Below, one piece after another: positions 26,873 through 39,600 of a stretch of 64,000 bases of DNA; position 1 is the stretch's first letter; each line of letters starts with the position of its first letter. Location: assembly GCA_944470555.2 (NCBI GenBank), contig OX104131.1:13446515-13510514 (forward strand), written 5' to 3'. Under the pieces are notes generated by a model that saw only the letters and a program-made list of their open reading frames with translations, was not told the DNA's origin and did not search any database. The translations under genes were made by a program, and so were the position numbers. Source of the DNA: Heterobilharzia americana. Its lineage: Eukaryota > Platyhelminthes > Trematoda > Strigeidida > Schistosomatidae.

Positions 26873-28344
26873 GAACTACGAACTTATTTTTCGATAACGT
26901 TTCCTTGAGGCCCTACAGTTAAATCTTCATGTTTTTTTTATTCCGCGGTAGCATAGACTTTAAATTGGTGTGAAGTTTATTCTCGCCTACCCTGTGTGAT
27001 ATAACCCTTGTATCCCTTTTCATAATCTCGGTTTTATACTACTAAGTATTACTGAGAAGTACAACTCATGATTTCTATAACGTCCATTCATACTTAACTT
27101 GATGTTTCATTCTGTTCACTCGTACTTTATTCATCATTTAGCATTCGTAGATACCAGTAGGCCTCCAGGTCCATAACAGCTTTTGGATTCCTCTTGTTCT
27201 TCCTTGGTGTTCTGTTTCACCCTGACTGATCGTTTACTTGGGGCATTTACATCATAATGAAGAAATACACACATCTTTAGATTCGCTTCTGGTTCGCTTT
27301 AGACAAGGGCTAACACGTAGCTCTAGTGTTTGGTTTATTGTTGGAGAATCATTTTAACTCCGGACTTCTACACAAGAAATTCACACTGATTTAGAACTGT
27401 AGGATTCAAATAAAAAAGTTATCGAGAAGTATTTCCTTCATTCACTCAAATGTCTTTTGAAATACATTTAGCTCTCCACTTTACTGACTTAAAGTTTTCA
27501 ACTCACCGAGTGGAACAAAAGATTTAGATTCATCTATATTTCATGCTTTGTATATCACAAGTTAATTTTATCTGCTTCGTTACTTCATAAGAAAATGTAT
27601 GCACATTTCTTAAATTTTTATCCTTGACTCAGGGAAGTTGAGTCTAAATCTCTGTTAGTGTTTGATTTTGGCTCTTACAACAATGCGAAAAATATTTTCA
27701 AGCCATGCGGAATCTCATTTAAACGAAACTATCAAGGGATATAAGGCGAAGAGCCGGTCAGTGTTTGTGCCATATAAACCAACATTTTGACGAATATATT
27801 TTAACATTGTCTTTCTAACCGGGAGGAAAATTCCATTTTTTACTAATGACAACAAAATCAGCATTAGTATGTGAAATGAAGTACAACCTAACAGCAAGTG
27901 ATAGAATGGGAAATGAGAAAATGGACCTAAAATGGAGGGTGTAAGACACAAACTTCATTTACGATACGATTTCTCTCGTGATATTACGCATCCAACTTTA
28001 CGTGTACAAAGCATCATGCTCAAAATCAGTCTTAGCAGCTGAAACGTTCGCACCCACATAACGATTGTAAAGCTGAATGAAACAACTGGGTGTGAGCGAA
28101 AAAATTCATTTTACATTGGACTGCAAGGCGCTGGAATTAATTTATATCTCAAATGGAATAGTAACAACTCACGAGGAATATATGTAGCAGAAGCGTCGAG
28201 TATTCCAGGCAAATCCCAATATCCTAAGTGAAATTTGCACCATAACACTTCCGAAATTCTTACCCAGTCGCAAGCAAGACATATAAATGCTGAATTGCGA
28301 AACTAACTCCTATGAGAAGACGAACATAACAACACTTAAATAAA
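26873..28344. other. Unassigned stretch
   Basis: No supported gene or RNA. Open frames are short and not family-like. Confidence 0.4.
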
Positions 28345-28530
28345 TAAAGTTACAAGACAAGTGGGAGAAGGAAGGATAAGGAGGTTCAGAAGGAAAATAA
28401 GACAAAACAAGCAAATGGTGCAAATTCACAAGGGAGAAGGGGTACCAGGAAGAACAAGGAAATGTGCAAAGAAAGATAGAAGAGACTAGCAAGCGAAGGG
28501 AAGGTGAGTTTAAAAGAACTAAGAGTAGTC
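28345..28530. other. Purine-rich tract
   Basis: About 185 bases strongly biased to A and G on the plus strand, in contrast with its neighbours. It runs into an open frame (28464-28688) with no family resemblance. It is possibly part of a dispersed element that continues to about 28730. Confidence 0.4.
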
Positions 28531-28739
28531 AGCATTCAAAAATAAAAGGAACAGTAACGATGCGTATGATAAGCTTCTCATCAACAGAATACAAATGTTA
28601 TTCCATACATGAGGTAGAGTATTCATCCCTCTGCACTTCCAAATATGAAACGGAGCGTCTGGTTGAAGTCGGCTCACCATGTCATTGAAACGTGCCGATT
28701 ACATGCATCAGCATAGTCATCAACATGATTTTCAAAATG

Positions 28740-28860
28740 GCAGGTAATCATATTGTTTGATGAATTTCCTTGAAGCAAAAACAACAGCAACACACCACAA
28801 TGTTTGTTGTTTTCACTTCATGAAAATATTTATTATCTATGACACAAATGCAATAATTGT
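28740..28860. repeat. Short interspersed repeat R2, copy B
   Basis: Counterpart of 4490-4700. The shared core is 'acaatgtttgttgtt' with a following cacttca and tatctatgaca pattern. It lies directly downstream of the purine-rich stretch. Confidence 0.5.
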
Positions 28861-29884
28861 TTTTATGTCAGTTGAAGTTGTCTTGTTTATTTGCTTGTGT
28901 AAAGTTGATGATACATTGATAGAATATAATGATTCTTGGTAGTCACTTGTGATCTTTCTTCTACCACCTTTGACAATATGAATTATATTTGATAAACAAT
29001 GACCACACAAGCCATAAATATTAATCTCATGAAGTATTGCAATAATTTTCTGAAGTGTTTTGCATTATATTTACTAGTTTTAATATTTACCTGCCTCGTT
29101 CACATTTGGTTCACATTTGAATTGATGAAGGACCGATGTCATCTGATGACTACCTACATATGAGACAAGCATTTAGTGATGGTGAATGATTCATAAGCTT
29201 GAATGTTGTTGAAAGTTTTAGCCTAACACATGATTATTAGTAGGAAATCCTGCTTCCACTATCTGTACAATCAACATAACTTGGAATGGCAAGTGAGTCG
29301 ATTGTGACGTGATTGGATGGTGCTATATCAAATAAACACCCTAATTTCGCATGGTAAACGAGCTCAAACTACATCTTTCCATGTATATACACACATATGC
29401 ACATGAGAATTTACACAAAATGTATGCCAACTCTATAGTAATAATTCACCAATGTACAACCACTATAAACACACTGACCATCTTCAATGTGTCGCGTTCT
29501 CTGAGCTCGATAGCCTGACGTAACTCGACCAAGATCAAACATTTGAGCTACAAATATTCACAATCAAATATCTCATTGCCGGTAACTGATGTGACAATTA
29601 TGCTAGTAGTGATAATTTTCATTGTTAAGCGATGACATCATGTGAATCATGTGATGTCTGTCTTTACCATGCGACTTGATGACTGTAGGTGTTATCGTAA
29701 GTAATTCCCAAAAGAAATAGGAGATAGTAGATACATTTCTTCTGAATCTGAAATGTCAAGCAATGAAACATGTTTTGAAATCACTAGACATGTGAAAATG
29801 ATGCAGATTGGGAAAGTGAATTGAAAATAGGCAGCATGGATAGTTGTAATTCATATGCCGAGTATATACCGACTTTCGAATCAC
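28861..29884. other. Unassigned stretch
   Basis: No supported gene or RNA. The frame crossing 29784-29996 (minus) is a shadow of the neighbouring SINE. Confidence 0.4.
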
Positions 29885-30050
29885 TTTCAGGTTGGTATTC
29901 ATCATTGAGTGATATCAAGTGGAGACCTGTGAGCACTGGACAGCTATTTCGTCCTAGTATGGGACTCCTCAACAGTACACACTCATCACCTTGCAAAGGG
30001 TCGAACCCAGGACATTCAGGTTCCTCGAATCAATTACCTGTTTTCGTGAG
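29885..30050 (-). mobile_element. Hammerhead SINE, second subfamily (copy E, minus strand)
   Basis: Reading the minus strand: a box B-like 'gggttcgaccc' (30007-29998 region) is followed by a hammerhead and then a 'ccagtgctcacaggt' tail. The same block order is seen in the plus-strand copy at 37.93 kb. The box A region (about 30050) is weak. The element is short and has no coding capacity; such repeats are copied with enzymes of other retrotransposons. Confidence 0.75.
29930..29978 (-). ncRNA. Hammerhead ribozyme, one core change from consensus
   Basis: On the minus strand the core strand reads TTGAGGA where CTGANGA is expected, so C3 is changed to T. Stem II is perfect (GTCC/GGAC around a CATACTA loop). 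GAAA (29950-29947) and the cleavage triplet GTC (29941-29939) are intact. Stem I can pair as ACTG/CAGT plus an outer TGAG/CTCA with an internal loop, the natural hammerhead layout. C3 pairs with G8 in the active site, so this copy is probably inactive. Confidence 0.7.
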
Positions 30051-31602
30051 AGTAATCCTTTGTTGTCTCCAACTGTACTTGTGTTTGTCTAAGAATATTT
30101 AAATTCTTTCACAAATGAAAACTATTGCTGCCACCAATTTCACACATTTCACTCGGTTTACTATGCATTGTAATGTGTCACTTGTTCTGTAGTTCAAAAT
30201 GTCAGAACATTAGAACCCAGTCTGTGAACAAACTGACTGACCGAAATACGGATGGGTTTGTGATGTTCGAGAAGCATCTTCACACCTACTTTCTCCATAA
30301 TCCTTCCTTACAACCGACCGTGGAAAAATATTCAGAGATTGTAAAACACTGAGGTTGAGATGATTAACTATGGGGAATAAATCACAGTACAGAGTTGGAA
30401 TTTAATTGTCTTTCTATTATCAGTAAGCGTATAGAAATATTTAGTGATTTCACATGTCAACGTTTTCATAGCACAGAATCTGGACCCGCTCATTATTCCT
30501 TCTGGGAGTTTTTGGTGAAAATAACTATTTTTCGAAAGAGAAATTTGGGGTGAAGTTAACTTAACTGTGTGCTCTCTACGCATTAAGTCCCAATGCACAG
30601 ATGCATTTACTGGCTTCCAATTTCCATCAAACATTTTGACTAACATTTGACTCAACCTTTGAAGAGATCACTTGCAGTGTTTCATTCAGCTGGTCACTGA
30701 AGATACTCGTACTTTCACTTGACTGGCTGAATATAATTGTTGCTGCTGCGACGCATAGTGTTGGTTGGTTACTGAACAGTATCAAATATTGAATTTTTAG
30801 AAATCTTAGGTCGAGATTCCTTCTCTGGCTCCAGATAAAGCAAAACGCAGAACAATATATGAGGATGCAACTCACAAAAGTTGATAGAAAACGCCAACTT
30901 CTTACCGATTCAAAAACTGCACAACCCTCATCAACTGAGGCTATACAACATTTTATAGGGTTTGTTGATAAACCATGGAGTCACTGACTTGTCACCTGAG
31001 TTTTCAAGTGGACCAGAGGTTACATAGCTAGATGACGGTAACTGATAAACAAAACAAAATACACAGTCTACTCATGAACCTTCTTGTAAAGCTCGGGTCA
31101 GTGGATAAGCAGACTAGGAAATAAGATCTGTCAATTTGATGGAAATTTTGTACAAGAAAGAATGATTTGAAAGCTGCTTCTTTTAGTTGATTATGTTTTC
31201 AAGCGACTCAATAAACATGTTGATATCCATGAACTACTCTGAACGTCATTTCTCCCATAAGAAAAGTCAGGATACTTCTTGACTGACGGAATCTGGGTGG
31301 AACGAGATATTCACCCAGTGAATTACTGAATTAACCAACCAGCCACAACGCTGAACGACAAGGTAGGTTCAATTTCAAGATGTAGTTATTTTACGATATT
31401 TTAGAGTCAATCACAAATGTACATCCCTACATTTCTTGAAACGATCAGCTACTGTTGAGACTGTAATTCACTATTCTGTTCAAAGAACAAAGATTATAGA
31501 ATGCATATAGCGGACATTTATTAAGGTGAATGGGATAGAAATAGTTTGGAAGCATTTTTCCTGATGGAAAAGCAGAGAAAAATGTTTAACAATGAAACGC
31601 AA
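30051..31602. other. Unassigned stretch
   Basis: No gene or RNA that I can support. Minus-strand frames at 30368-30875 are not family-like. Confidence 0.4.
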
Positions 31603-31690
31603 ACATTACTGATCACCTCCTGGTATTCCACTCCTTATGCAATGTATTTTATAGCCAACAAACACCAGTGTAACTAAGCGTGTGCTCCAC
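31603..31690. repeat. Short interspersed repeat R3, copy B
   Basis: Counterpart of 26787-26872 in the same orientation, sharing 'aacaccagtgtaact' and flanking blocks. Confidence 0.5.
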
Positions 31691-33820
31691 AAAGCAATTC
31701 ATGTACCAAAGGACTATAAGACAAGGGTTTGAGACCACCATTGAGATTGTTTTCAGCAATGGAGATGGGACTCTATTCACCAGAAGCAATTAGATTTCCA
31801 CAGAAGGTGTAGCGGCTAAGTGGAACGTCACTCTAAAATAAGACCATCAATGTACTTCTGTCTAAAGGCATTTACATAATGTGTATGACAATCATGGAGG
31901 CATCATCTTGCTACTACTTCCATTCAAAATATTAGCTGTCACGAGAAAGTTAGAACTATATAAATCATGTCTCAAAGTTGTGGAGTTTTCTTGATATAAC
32001 TGTTGACAGTAAATCTAATCCGAAAAGTAATGCAGTAAACAATACAGCTCCATGGTGTGATGCATCTGACAAATCAACTATAACAGAAATATATTCTAGC
32101 GCAGTGCTCAAGATCCCTTGGACGGTTGTGACTATCACTCAATTCACAGCGCCAAGTAATGCAATGACACATATCCAATTTGACGAAGAAATTACTTTTG
32201 CAGTGGACGCTACTTTTCACAATTTATGTCACTGGTAAATGGCGCAATATCAGAAAACATAAAAGGTGAAGACGGTCGAAAATGAAGGTATTAAGGAACT
32301 AGGTAGATTGGTGAGATCAAAAATATAGACCATAATAGATTACTTATGGATGTCCTTGAATAGCCGACCAAATCGGATGCATGCATATCAATAGGCTGTT
32401 AGTAGTGAGTGGGGTGCAGATGTATAACACTTCCTTCCCATTTCTTTTGTCTATCAATGTGCAGGTCATGGATTTACTGGAAGATAAAAATTGTATCGAT
32501 GGGCAGAACATATCATTATACACTGACATAGAGTAGCCATTGACGGCTATGCACTCCGGTGTGCTGAGTGATTGGGAATAGTCTGTTCCTGGCGGTACGT
32601 TATCACTTAGTGTCAAATTAGCTCACAAACAAGGATTTCATGGTTGAAACAATTTTATTTTATTTTACATTTATTGGGAAATACAAATACCCAAATAACA
32701 GTTTACAAGCACTCTTTCTTCAAGTTCAAGTAGTATCTAAGTTCCCTCTTTGACTTCAATCATGAAATGATTTGCAACCACTCAAACGAATGCATGTATG
32801 GAAGCTAGTTTGACTTCTACACGAAGAAACGGAACAAGTTTCTACAGTGTGTTTCAGAAAATCATCTATATCGTCGTAAATATTCTATCCCTTTAAAACT
32901 ACTAATTCACGTTCTAACAACATAACTTCTTGTCCAAAATCACTTTTGAGTTCTCTAGCCTTAGTCACTATTCCTCATAATTTCATTGTTAGATAATGTT
33001 TAGGTGGGTTCCTTATGCTGTCAAAAGTGTTCAGTGCGTTGGTAGGTTCTGAATCTTCACACCGCGTAAGTTTTTTCTGTAATATTCGTGAAATAGAAAG
33101 TTTGTGTATTTTGCACAACAACAGTATGCAATGCATATCTGCATGAGATTCGTCAAACTTCCTTTTCATGAGTTTTGTGATGGGATTTTACTGGACAACT
33201 ACCAGACCAGATGTCTTTAAATGTTCACGCAAGTTGTATGAATGACATATCATATGCATTTAGTCATTTAAAAGGAACCATTCACTTTCATTGAATCTTA
33301 GTACCAATGTTGAATAATCACCTTCGTATTTGTGGCTTTAATATCTCCATGAACTGTCATGCTTTTTTATGGTGAAAACTGTAAGTGATATTTGAGAAGG
33401 TTGAATGTGAATTACGCGTATTTTCATGGTGGTTTTTCATTTCATGGAATAAGAAAAAGTAAGTTTAATGCAACAAGAAAACGATACAAAACCATCTGGT
33501 TCTCTTGCTTTTATTAAGATCATCTACAAATCTGATTTGAGTTCGACCCCAGTTTTTAGGAGACAGTTTTGAAAATAACATATCAATGGCACGTAAACTG
33601 AGATGAGATTCTAAAGGCATTTGAAACGTCCTGTATGTTTCATTATTTTTGATAATAATTTTGATTACTAAACATAGCCGTGGTTTGGCAGAATTATACT
33701 GATGCTGCCTGATGATTAGGCTGCCAGCTTGGGTACGATCAAACGACAATAACGTGTTAGAAATTCATATGACATTCGGTTTAAATCTTTTGTGACTGAA
33801 GTAAAATAATCATCTGGTCA
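31691..33820. other. Unassigned stretch
   Basis: No supported gene, RNA or repeat. Frames at 32344-32616 and 33465-33749 (minus) have no recognisable domain. Confidence 0.4.
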
Positions 33821-33823
33821 GCA

Positions 33824-33900
33824 GTCGCATCTGGTAGATCAGTTAGTAGAACACCGGACTTTAAACTCAGTGGTCACTGGTTTGAGTACTGTCCTAGCTC
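33824..33900 (+). pseudogene. tRNA-Lys-like remnant (pseudogene or SINE head)
   Basis: The order 'ggtagatcagttagtagaac', then 'accggactttaaactcag', then 'tggtttgagtact' mirrors the D arm, anticodon arm and T arm of a lysine tRNA (usual 'ctcagttggtagagc', 'ggacttttaatc', 'ggttcgagtcc'). The anticodon stem, T stem and acceptor stem no longer pair well and the loop has lost a base. It is not a functional tRNA; it could be the head of another tRNA-derived SINE. Confidence 0.5.
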
Positions 33901-34637
33901 AGCTCTTCACTTCACCTACAAACATCACCGTTTCACTAATTCTCCAAACTGAATTTTTTATCCCATTATGAAAATTTTTAATTCCAATTTCATGAACTAT
34001 GTTGCTCTAACAAGAATATTCAGGAACATTTTTGGCTGGAATGCATTTGAAGATATTTTTGCTGAACAAACAGATATGTTAGTGGAATTCGAATAGTCCT
34101 TGTGACTTCGTTTTCAAAATGTACAAGCCCATTCATCTTCGAGATAATGAGCAGTGCTTATCACCATTCAGTGATACAAATGAATGGCAATAAATCGCAA
34201 ACCACGTTATTATTCAACTCGCAGAGTAATGATGAACAAAACTTCTATTGAAATCCATTTGTATTTTGTATAGCCTGAAAGTTGAAATTCATCAGTAATC
34301 TAATGAAAACCCTCAATTATCATCACAAATTAAATGTACATTTTGTATTTAGATTCATCTCAAAAGGTTTATGGCGTCATTGTGGTGTTTCATCAGGCTC
34401 CATACATGTAAGGTAGAACATAGCCCATACATTACAGTTTGACTGCATTTGCATACATGTAGAAAAGGATTTGATGAGAAATAATGTACTTCATAGGTGG
34501 AGTATCAAAGACAAGACATTTCGTTTTATTTTTTTGCTTATAAGAAGTTTTTTGATGACCTTAAGTTGACCTTCTTGTCATTACCAACCCGTGGCCTTAT
34601 TCACTGATTCGACGACTTTGTATTGACCCATTTGCAA

Positions 34638-34640
<3 letters not shown>

Positions 34641-34674
<34 letters not shown>
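34641..34674. repeat. (AT)17 microsatellite
   Basis: Seventeen uninterrupted AT dinucleotides, the longest perfect simple repeat in the window. Confidence 0.95.
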
Positions 34675-34678
<4 letters not shown>

Positions 34679-36577
34679 GTAATTATGATGACGATGTACA
34701 CTTTATGAAAGTGATTCGTCGAGAAGAAAATTTCCTTCATTGAAATGTCTTTTATTAATTTTTAAATCCTACGTTTTTTAAAGCATAAATTTTCATCTTA
34801 CCGGCTAAGGTTCATAGACCACAAAAAACGTCTTTCACAATATTAAGTGGCCTTTTCTCAGGTGTTGATCAATATTTTGTAAATAGCATAGCGTCTAAAA
34901 TGGTTGTGCAAATGCTTGAATTCCTTTATTTTATTTTGGCAGAGGAATGTTACTGGCAATAAAACTATGCAATACAACGAGAAACATGATACTAAATGGA
35001 AATGAACTTTTATTAAACAGTGCACTTATGTGATTCGCCAAAGAATTATATACAGTGGTGCTTTCTCATAACCTAATAAAAATAAAAGTCATCCAATCAC
35101 GTCCTCGGAAGAAGTTGCAGTTTATGAAGTTTTCTCCAAGAACAGTATGAAGCAGTTCCCTTTTAGAATCTATCACCATGTGCAAGTCTTCTAATATATG
35201 AACTAGGATTTTTGTTATATGATGATGATAGCATTCAACGTCAGATTCTACGATATCAATAACCTTGTTTAGGTTCATGTAGTATGCAGTGAGTCAAACC
35301 AGTTGTGTGGAGGCTAATGATACTACCTATCTTCCATGACCTCAGAATGTCTAGCGGAGTTCGGATCAGTGTCTCACTGGATGAAGGTCAACTGGACAAA
35401 TCAACAATCCACCCCTCCCCAGTGTGACGATCATGAAAACGTTGTGATTGGATGGTGAGCTAATAAAGTGTAAAAGCATAGGAAATTATGCTAGGGTTGG
35501 AAATAAATAATACATCTATATATGTTAAAAGACACTCATTACACGTATTGATAGCAGTGTTCACGAGATTCCTCACAGTATAAAAAGTCTGGTTTTCAAT
35601 ATAATATTCTTTTATCATTTATAAAATCTTCAGTAGCACATTCAAACAGCAGCTAGCCTTCATCCATTATTACTATCCAACTTAATCTTCATTTCTAGCA
35701 CTTAATAATCTCTGACTTCGTTGATACTTTTCATTTCACAACGGCGGAAGTTTTCTTTTAATATTTTCTCTTGCGGCGACTTGATATAATTCAAGATTAA
35801 AAGACGATATCTTTGTGGAAAATGCTGTCAGTTCCTGGAAAATCTTAGAAATTAATAACTTGGATGTTTTCGGAAAGTGAAATTCACCTCTGCGTAAAGT
35901 GTGAAACAGCTTACTTGATCATTTCTAGATAAAATATTGACATACCTTAATAACAACACTCAGAATGAATGGCAAGGATTTCAAATATGGACTGACTTTA
36001 CTTAACTAAATATTGAGGTGATCATGACGGGCGAATAACAAGTTGAGAAGGCATGTTACGTGCTCCAAGAATGCAGTTCACTAGGTGCAAACTTTACTTC
36101 AAGATCCAGTAGAAATGTCGTCATTGTTATCAACTGTAAGCTTATCAAACGTTGTTAAGAGTAGGTGACCAGTAAATCATGTGGAAATCATTCCTCGTTA
36201 GCGAGTATAACTGTTTTGTGTCTTTTAAGAGCTGACAAAAAACATCAATTGATTTAAGGTCCTAAAGACTAAATTGAAGTGCGAAATAGAACTACTTAAA
36301 TATCACAGTATCAAGTTTCTTCAATTCAAAGTAGCCTTCATATATTGTTCTCCGTATTCAATTTGCTTAAAAATGACAATCTTGTTCCTTATTTAACTAA
36401 CTGTGAACACAGTTGTGTTAGTAGCTTTCATAAGTGCTTTAAGATGCTTTTCTGGTTGTGATGACTACTGTATTCTTGATTAGTAGTTGACTGATTTTGT
36501 CACTGGAGAAAGTTTACTCTCTTGTTCAGTTGCTTGTGTACCACACACACTTAATGTGACATGTACATTTTTTCACC
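34675..36577. other. Mostly unassigned stretch
   Basis: Apart from the short repeat R4 at 35286-35335, I see no supported gene or RNA between the microsatellite and the TATA-like site at 36.58 kb. Confidence 0.4.
35286..35335. repeat. Short interspersed repeat R4, copy A
   Basis: Resembles 42078-42130 ('cagtgag', 'ttgtgtg', 'ctaatga', 'actacct' in the same order and spacing). Too short to classify. Confidence 0.4.
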
Positions 36578-36578
36578 C

Positions 36579-36586
36579 TATATAAA
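36579..36586 (+). promoter_or_regulatory. TATA box ahead of a candidate signal-peptide exon
   Basis: 'tatataaa' lies about 46 bases upstream of a double ATG (36632). This would place transcription start near 36610 and leave a very short 5' leader. It is the only TATA-like site I found in a sensible position relative to a signal-peptide-like exon. Confidence 0.4.
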
Positions 36587-36631
36587 ACTGTATACTTTCT
36601 ACACTGGTTGTATTTTAACTATCTGATGAAA

Positions 36632-39600
36632 ATGATGCATCGAAATCTGTCTATTCTTATGATTATACTAGGTGAGACAGATTCGTCATTATTTTTCTTC
36701 TTTACTGATAAATAATATTCAGTTGTAAGGGTTTTTGTATACTTTATGTATTCTAAATGTATCTGGTTTCTTTTCATTGTTGGTGTAAACTGTCATCCTC
36801 ATTCTTGCCTGATTGCTCATTTAAATCGAATCCTTCTACTGAAAAGTGTTGACAAAGACAGCTTAGGCAAATGAACTAGGTCTAATAGATAATCATTTAT
36901 AAGAGAGGGCCATGCAAGTAATTGAAACCTATGACGTGTTAAGATTCTATACCATAATGTTAGGAATATGTGATTACTGTTCTATTAAGCTTTGAGAAGC
37001 ATCTGTATTTGTTGAATTGCAAAGACAACTGTTTTGATGTCCGGTGAATAATAAACATTCTTAGTGCACATACAGAAGACATCTTCATGCACACAATTTA
37101 TGTAGACTTCTTATAATCCACAGACATAGGCATCAAATCAATGATACTCTTGAAGATAAATAATAATTGCTAAATCACTATTTCGTGCACAGTATGCACA
37201 ATTACAATATTGCCAATGTTGGTAATTTGAAGCCAAAGTCTACCAAGAGAAAGATAATACATTCAACAGAATACGCTAAGCTTAAATTGTTAAACAACGT
37301 TGACCATGTAATAAAAAGGAATTAGGACATTCAGTTATCTACTTGCTGTCATAAAGTGATTCATATCGGCTAAACTCTTGTATTATGTGTAGACAGATTG
37401 ACATTTCCAATCATTTAAATAAAATGCTAAACCTCATTCCCTCACTTTGATGAAAAACCTGTGAATAACGTTTACAGCGATGACAACAAAGCATAGTATT
37501 ATCCGTTTTGTGGGAATGAAAGCAGTTAGTAGAACTGTGTAACAAACCCAGTAAACTTTTATGACTGGTGTCAACAGTAGATTCAAACTTCACTTTTTTA
37601 CCAAAAAGTATAAGTAACTGATGTGTGTTGGCTTGATATAGAGGTGTTCATCATTTCAACGTGAATGAGGATTGATCATCCTGAGGTCAACTACTATCCC
37701 ATCTAGTTAGTTACATCAACTTGTGAATAACTAATCATCATCCTCAGAGTATATCTTACTGCTCCACACTGTTTCAACATGGTAGTTTATTTTTTTTCAT
37801 ACTACGATCTATGATACCTCTAACATAAGCCACTTCCATGTCAGTTTTCTTCTTTTATTAAGCGTTTGCTAGATCAAGAAGTGCGTAGAATGATATTTTG
37901 TAATATATCGTGAGCTAACAGAAGTTGAAAATATGGACCATTGGATTCTGACCCACTGGCTCACTGGTAACTTGCTGGCCACGGAACCGGAAGGTCGCGG
38001 GTTCAATCTCTGGGGGAAGGGGGGGGGTCGTGGGTGCGCACCGCTGAGGAGTCCCATACTAGGACGAAGCTGCTGTCCAGTGCTCCCAGGTTTCCTTTGT
38101 TCCTCTAACTGATGTCAGTATACGATGAATAACAACTTGATAGTGACATCTGTTGAACAAAAGTAGAAATTATTCTGGACTAAGTTGATCCTTAGGTAGA
38201 CTACTATTTCTTGATTGTTAGTCAAGATACTCAGTTAGAGAAGTCTGAATTAGCTGGCTATGGCTGTTATGCTTCGAAATATCTACATTCATTTAAAATA
38301 AAGCCATTTTATTATGAATTATTCCCTAGTAAGGTTCTGTCCATTCTAATTTGTAGTTTATACGTTTAAATGAATTCCTTGAAGCCATCAATCATCTTTA
38401 TGTAACAAATGGTTTCCTTTGTGTTCAGTTAAATTTCAACATTCATTATTTCTTCTTTTCTTCTAACAAATGTTTATTAAAATCAAGAAAAGTGAGATTC
38501 TCTTTGAGTAAATCATAGTTGTCATGTTTATGAATCAACAAAGCGTACATCCTTTGACAGTTTACGATGTTTTCTTTAATCAGGTGCGCTATGTCTATCA
38601 GTGTGTGCAAACGATTCACCCAGTAGTAAGTTTGAAATACTCCTTCGTTATGCATAATGCTTTCTATAACACTACTAATAGTTTCATGTAGTCTGTTTTT
38701 CTGGTCACACAAATGATTTTATTGGCGTATTACTACCACAAGCTCCTTCTGTATGAGTTCATTTGACCATTCAAGTTAAACGCATTTAGATGGGTAAACT
38801 GAAGTTGAATCAATGAAAGCTCCTTGCTGATCGCATAGAAAGAACGTATTATGATGACAGTCATTTTCTTTATGTTCATATTTAACAACCGTAGGCATAC
38901 ACATTTACACACTTTTACTCATAGAACCATAAAGTAAAGATTATCAGGTGATAAGAAATAACCAGAACAACTATGAAATTCTCACGAAGGAGAAAGTTCA
39001 ATTTAACACTCTTATAAGATGGTGTTAAACGTTTCCATAATAGAATTATAATCTGTCACTCTTATTAAGCATCTATACGTTTTATATCTTCTCGAAGACT
39101 GGTCAGCTAATTTGAAAGCGCTATACGCGTTTGCTTACAAGGCACTTTTAGTATGTGATAACATCTGTACCCACTCACTTTACGCAGACATGATTTACTG
39201 ATTCAAGAAGCATCCTCAACCTCAAAAACTATTCGGTACTTCGACTTTAAAATGGGTAACAACTTACAATAGCCATTTTGGCAGTGACTGATTGCAACAC
39301 TATAATACTTGAGAATAAACTTTTACTGGAGGATAAAGCTAGAAGTTGATCTTCTTAACAATGACAGATCTCAATTATTTTTCATCAACTGAATATTTGC
39401 TACTAATATGGTCTTCATGCTTTCTACCTTTGTCATTGTTTCCGATGGTTAAACTCACAATATTTCTGTCTCATAAAACTTCCATATCTGTTTCGCAAAA
39501 TTTGGCAATGCAACTCTCAGTTCCTCATCAGTATTCTGGTTATCACAAACGACGTTGTTGTTTATGTTTGTTAATACTTTTTACTTTCTGTTATTAACTG

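Noticed and set aside
36722..36781. A 60-nt candidate exon after the acceptor-like 'aatattcag'
   Set aside because: It is open in the right phase, but the donor (GTGTAA) is poor and the T-rich content looks like intron.
37862..37879. An 18-nt candidate exon after 'cttttattaag'
   Set aside because: Phase and length would fit, but the acceptor (AAG) and the donor GTGCGT are weak. Left out of the gene model.
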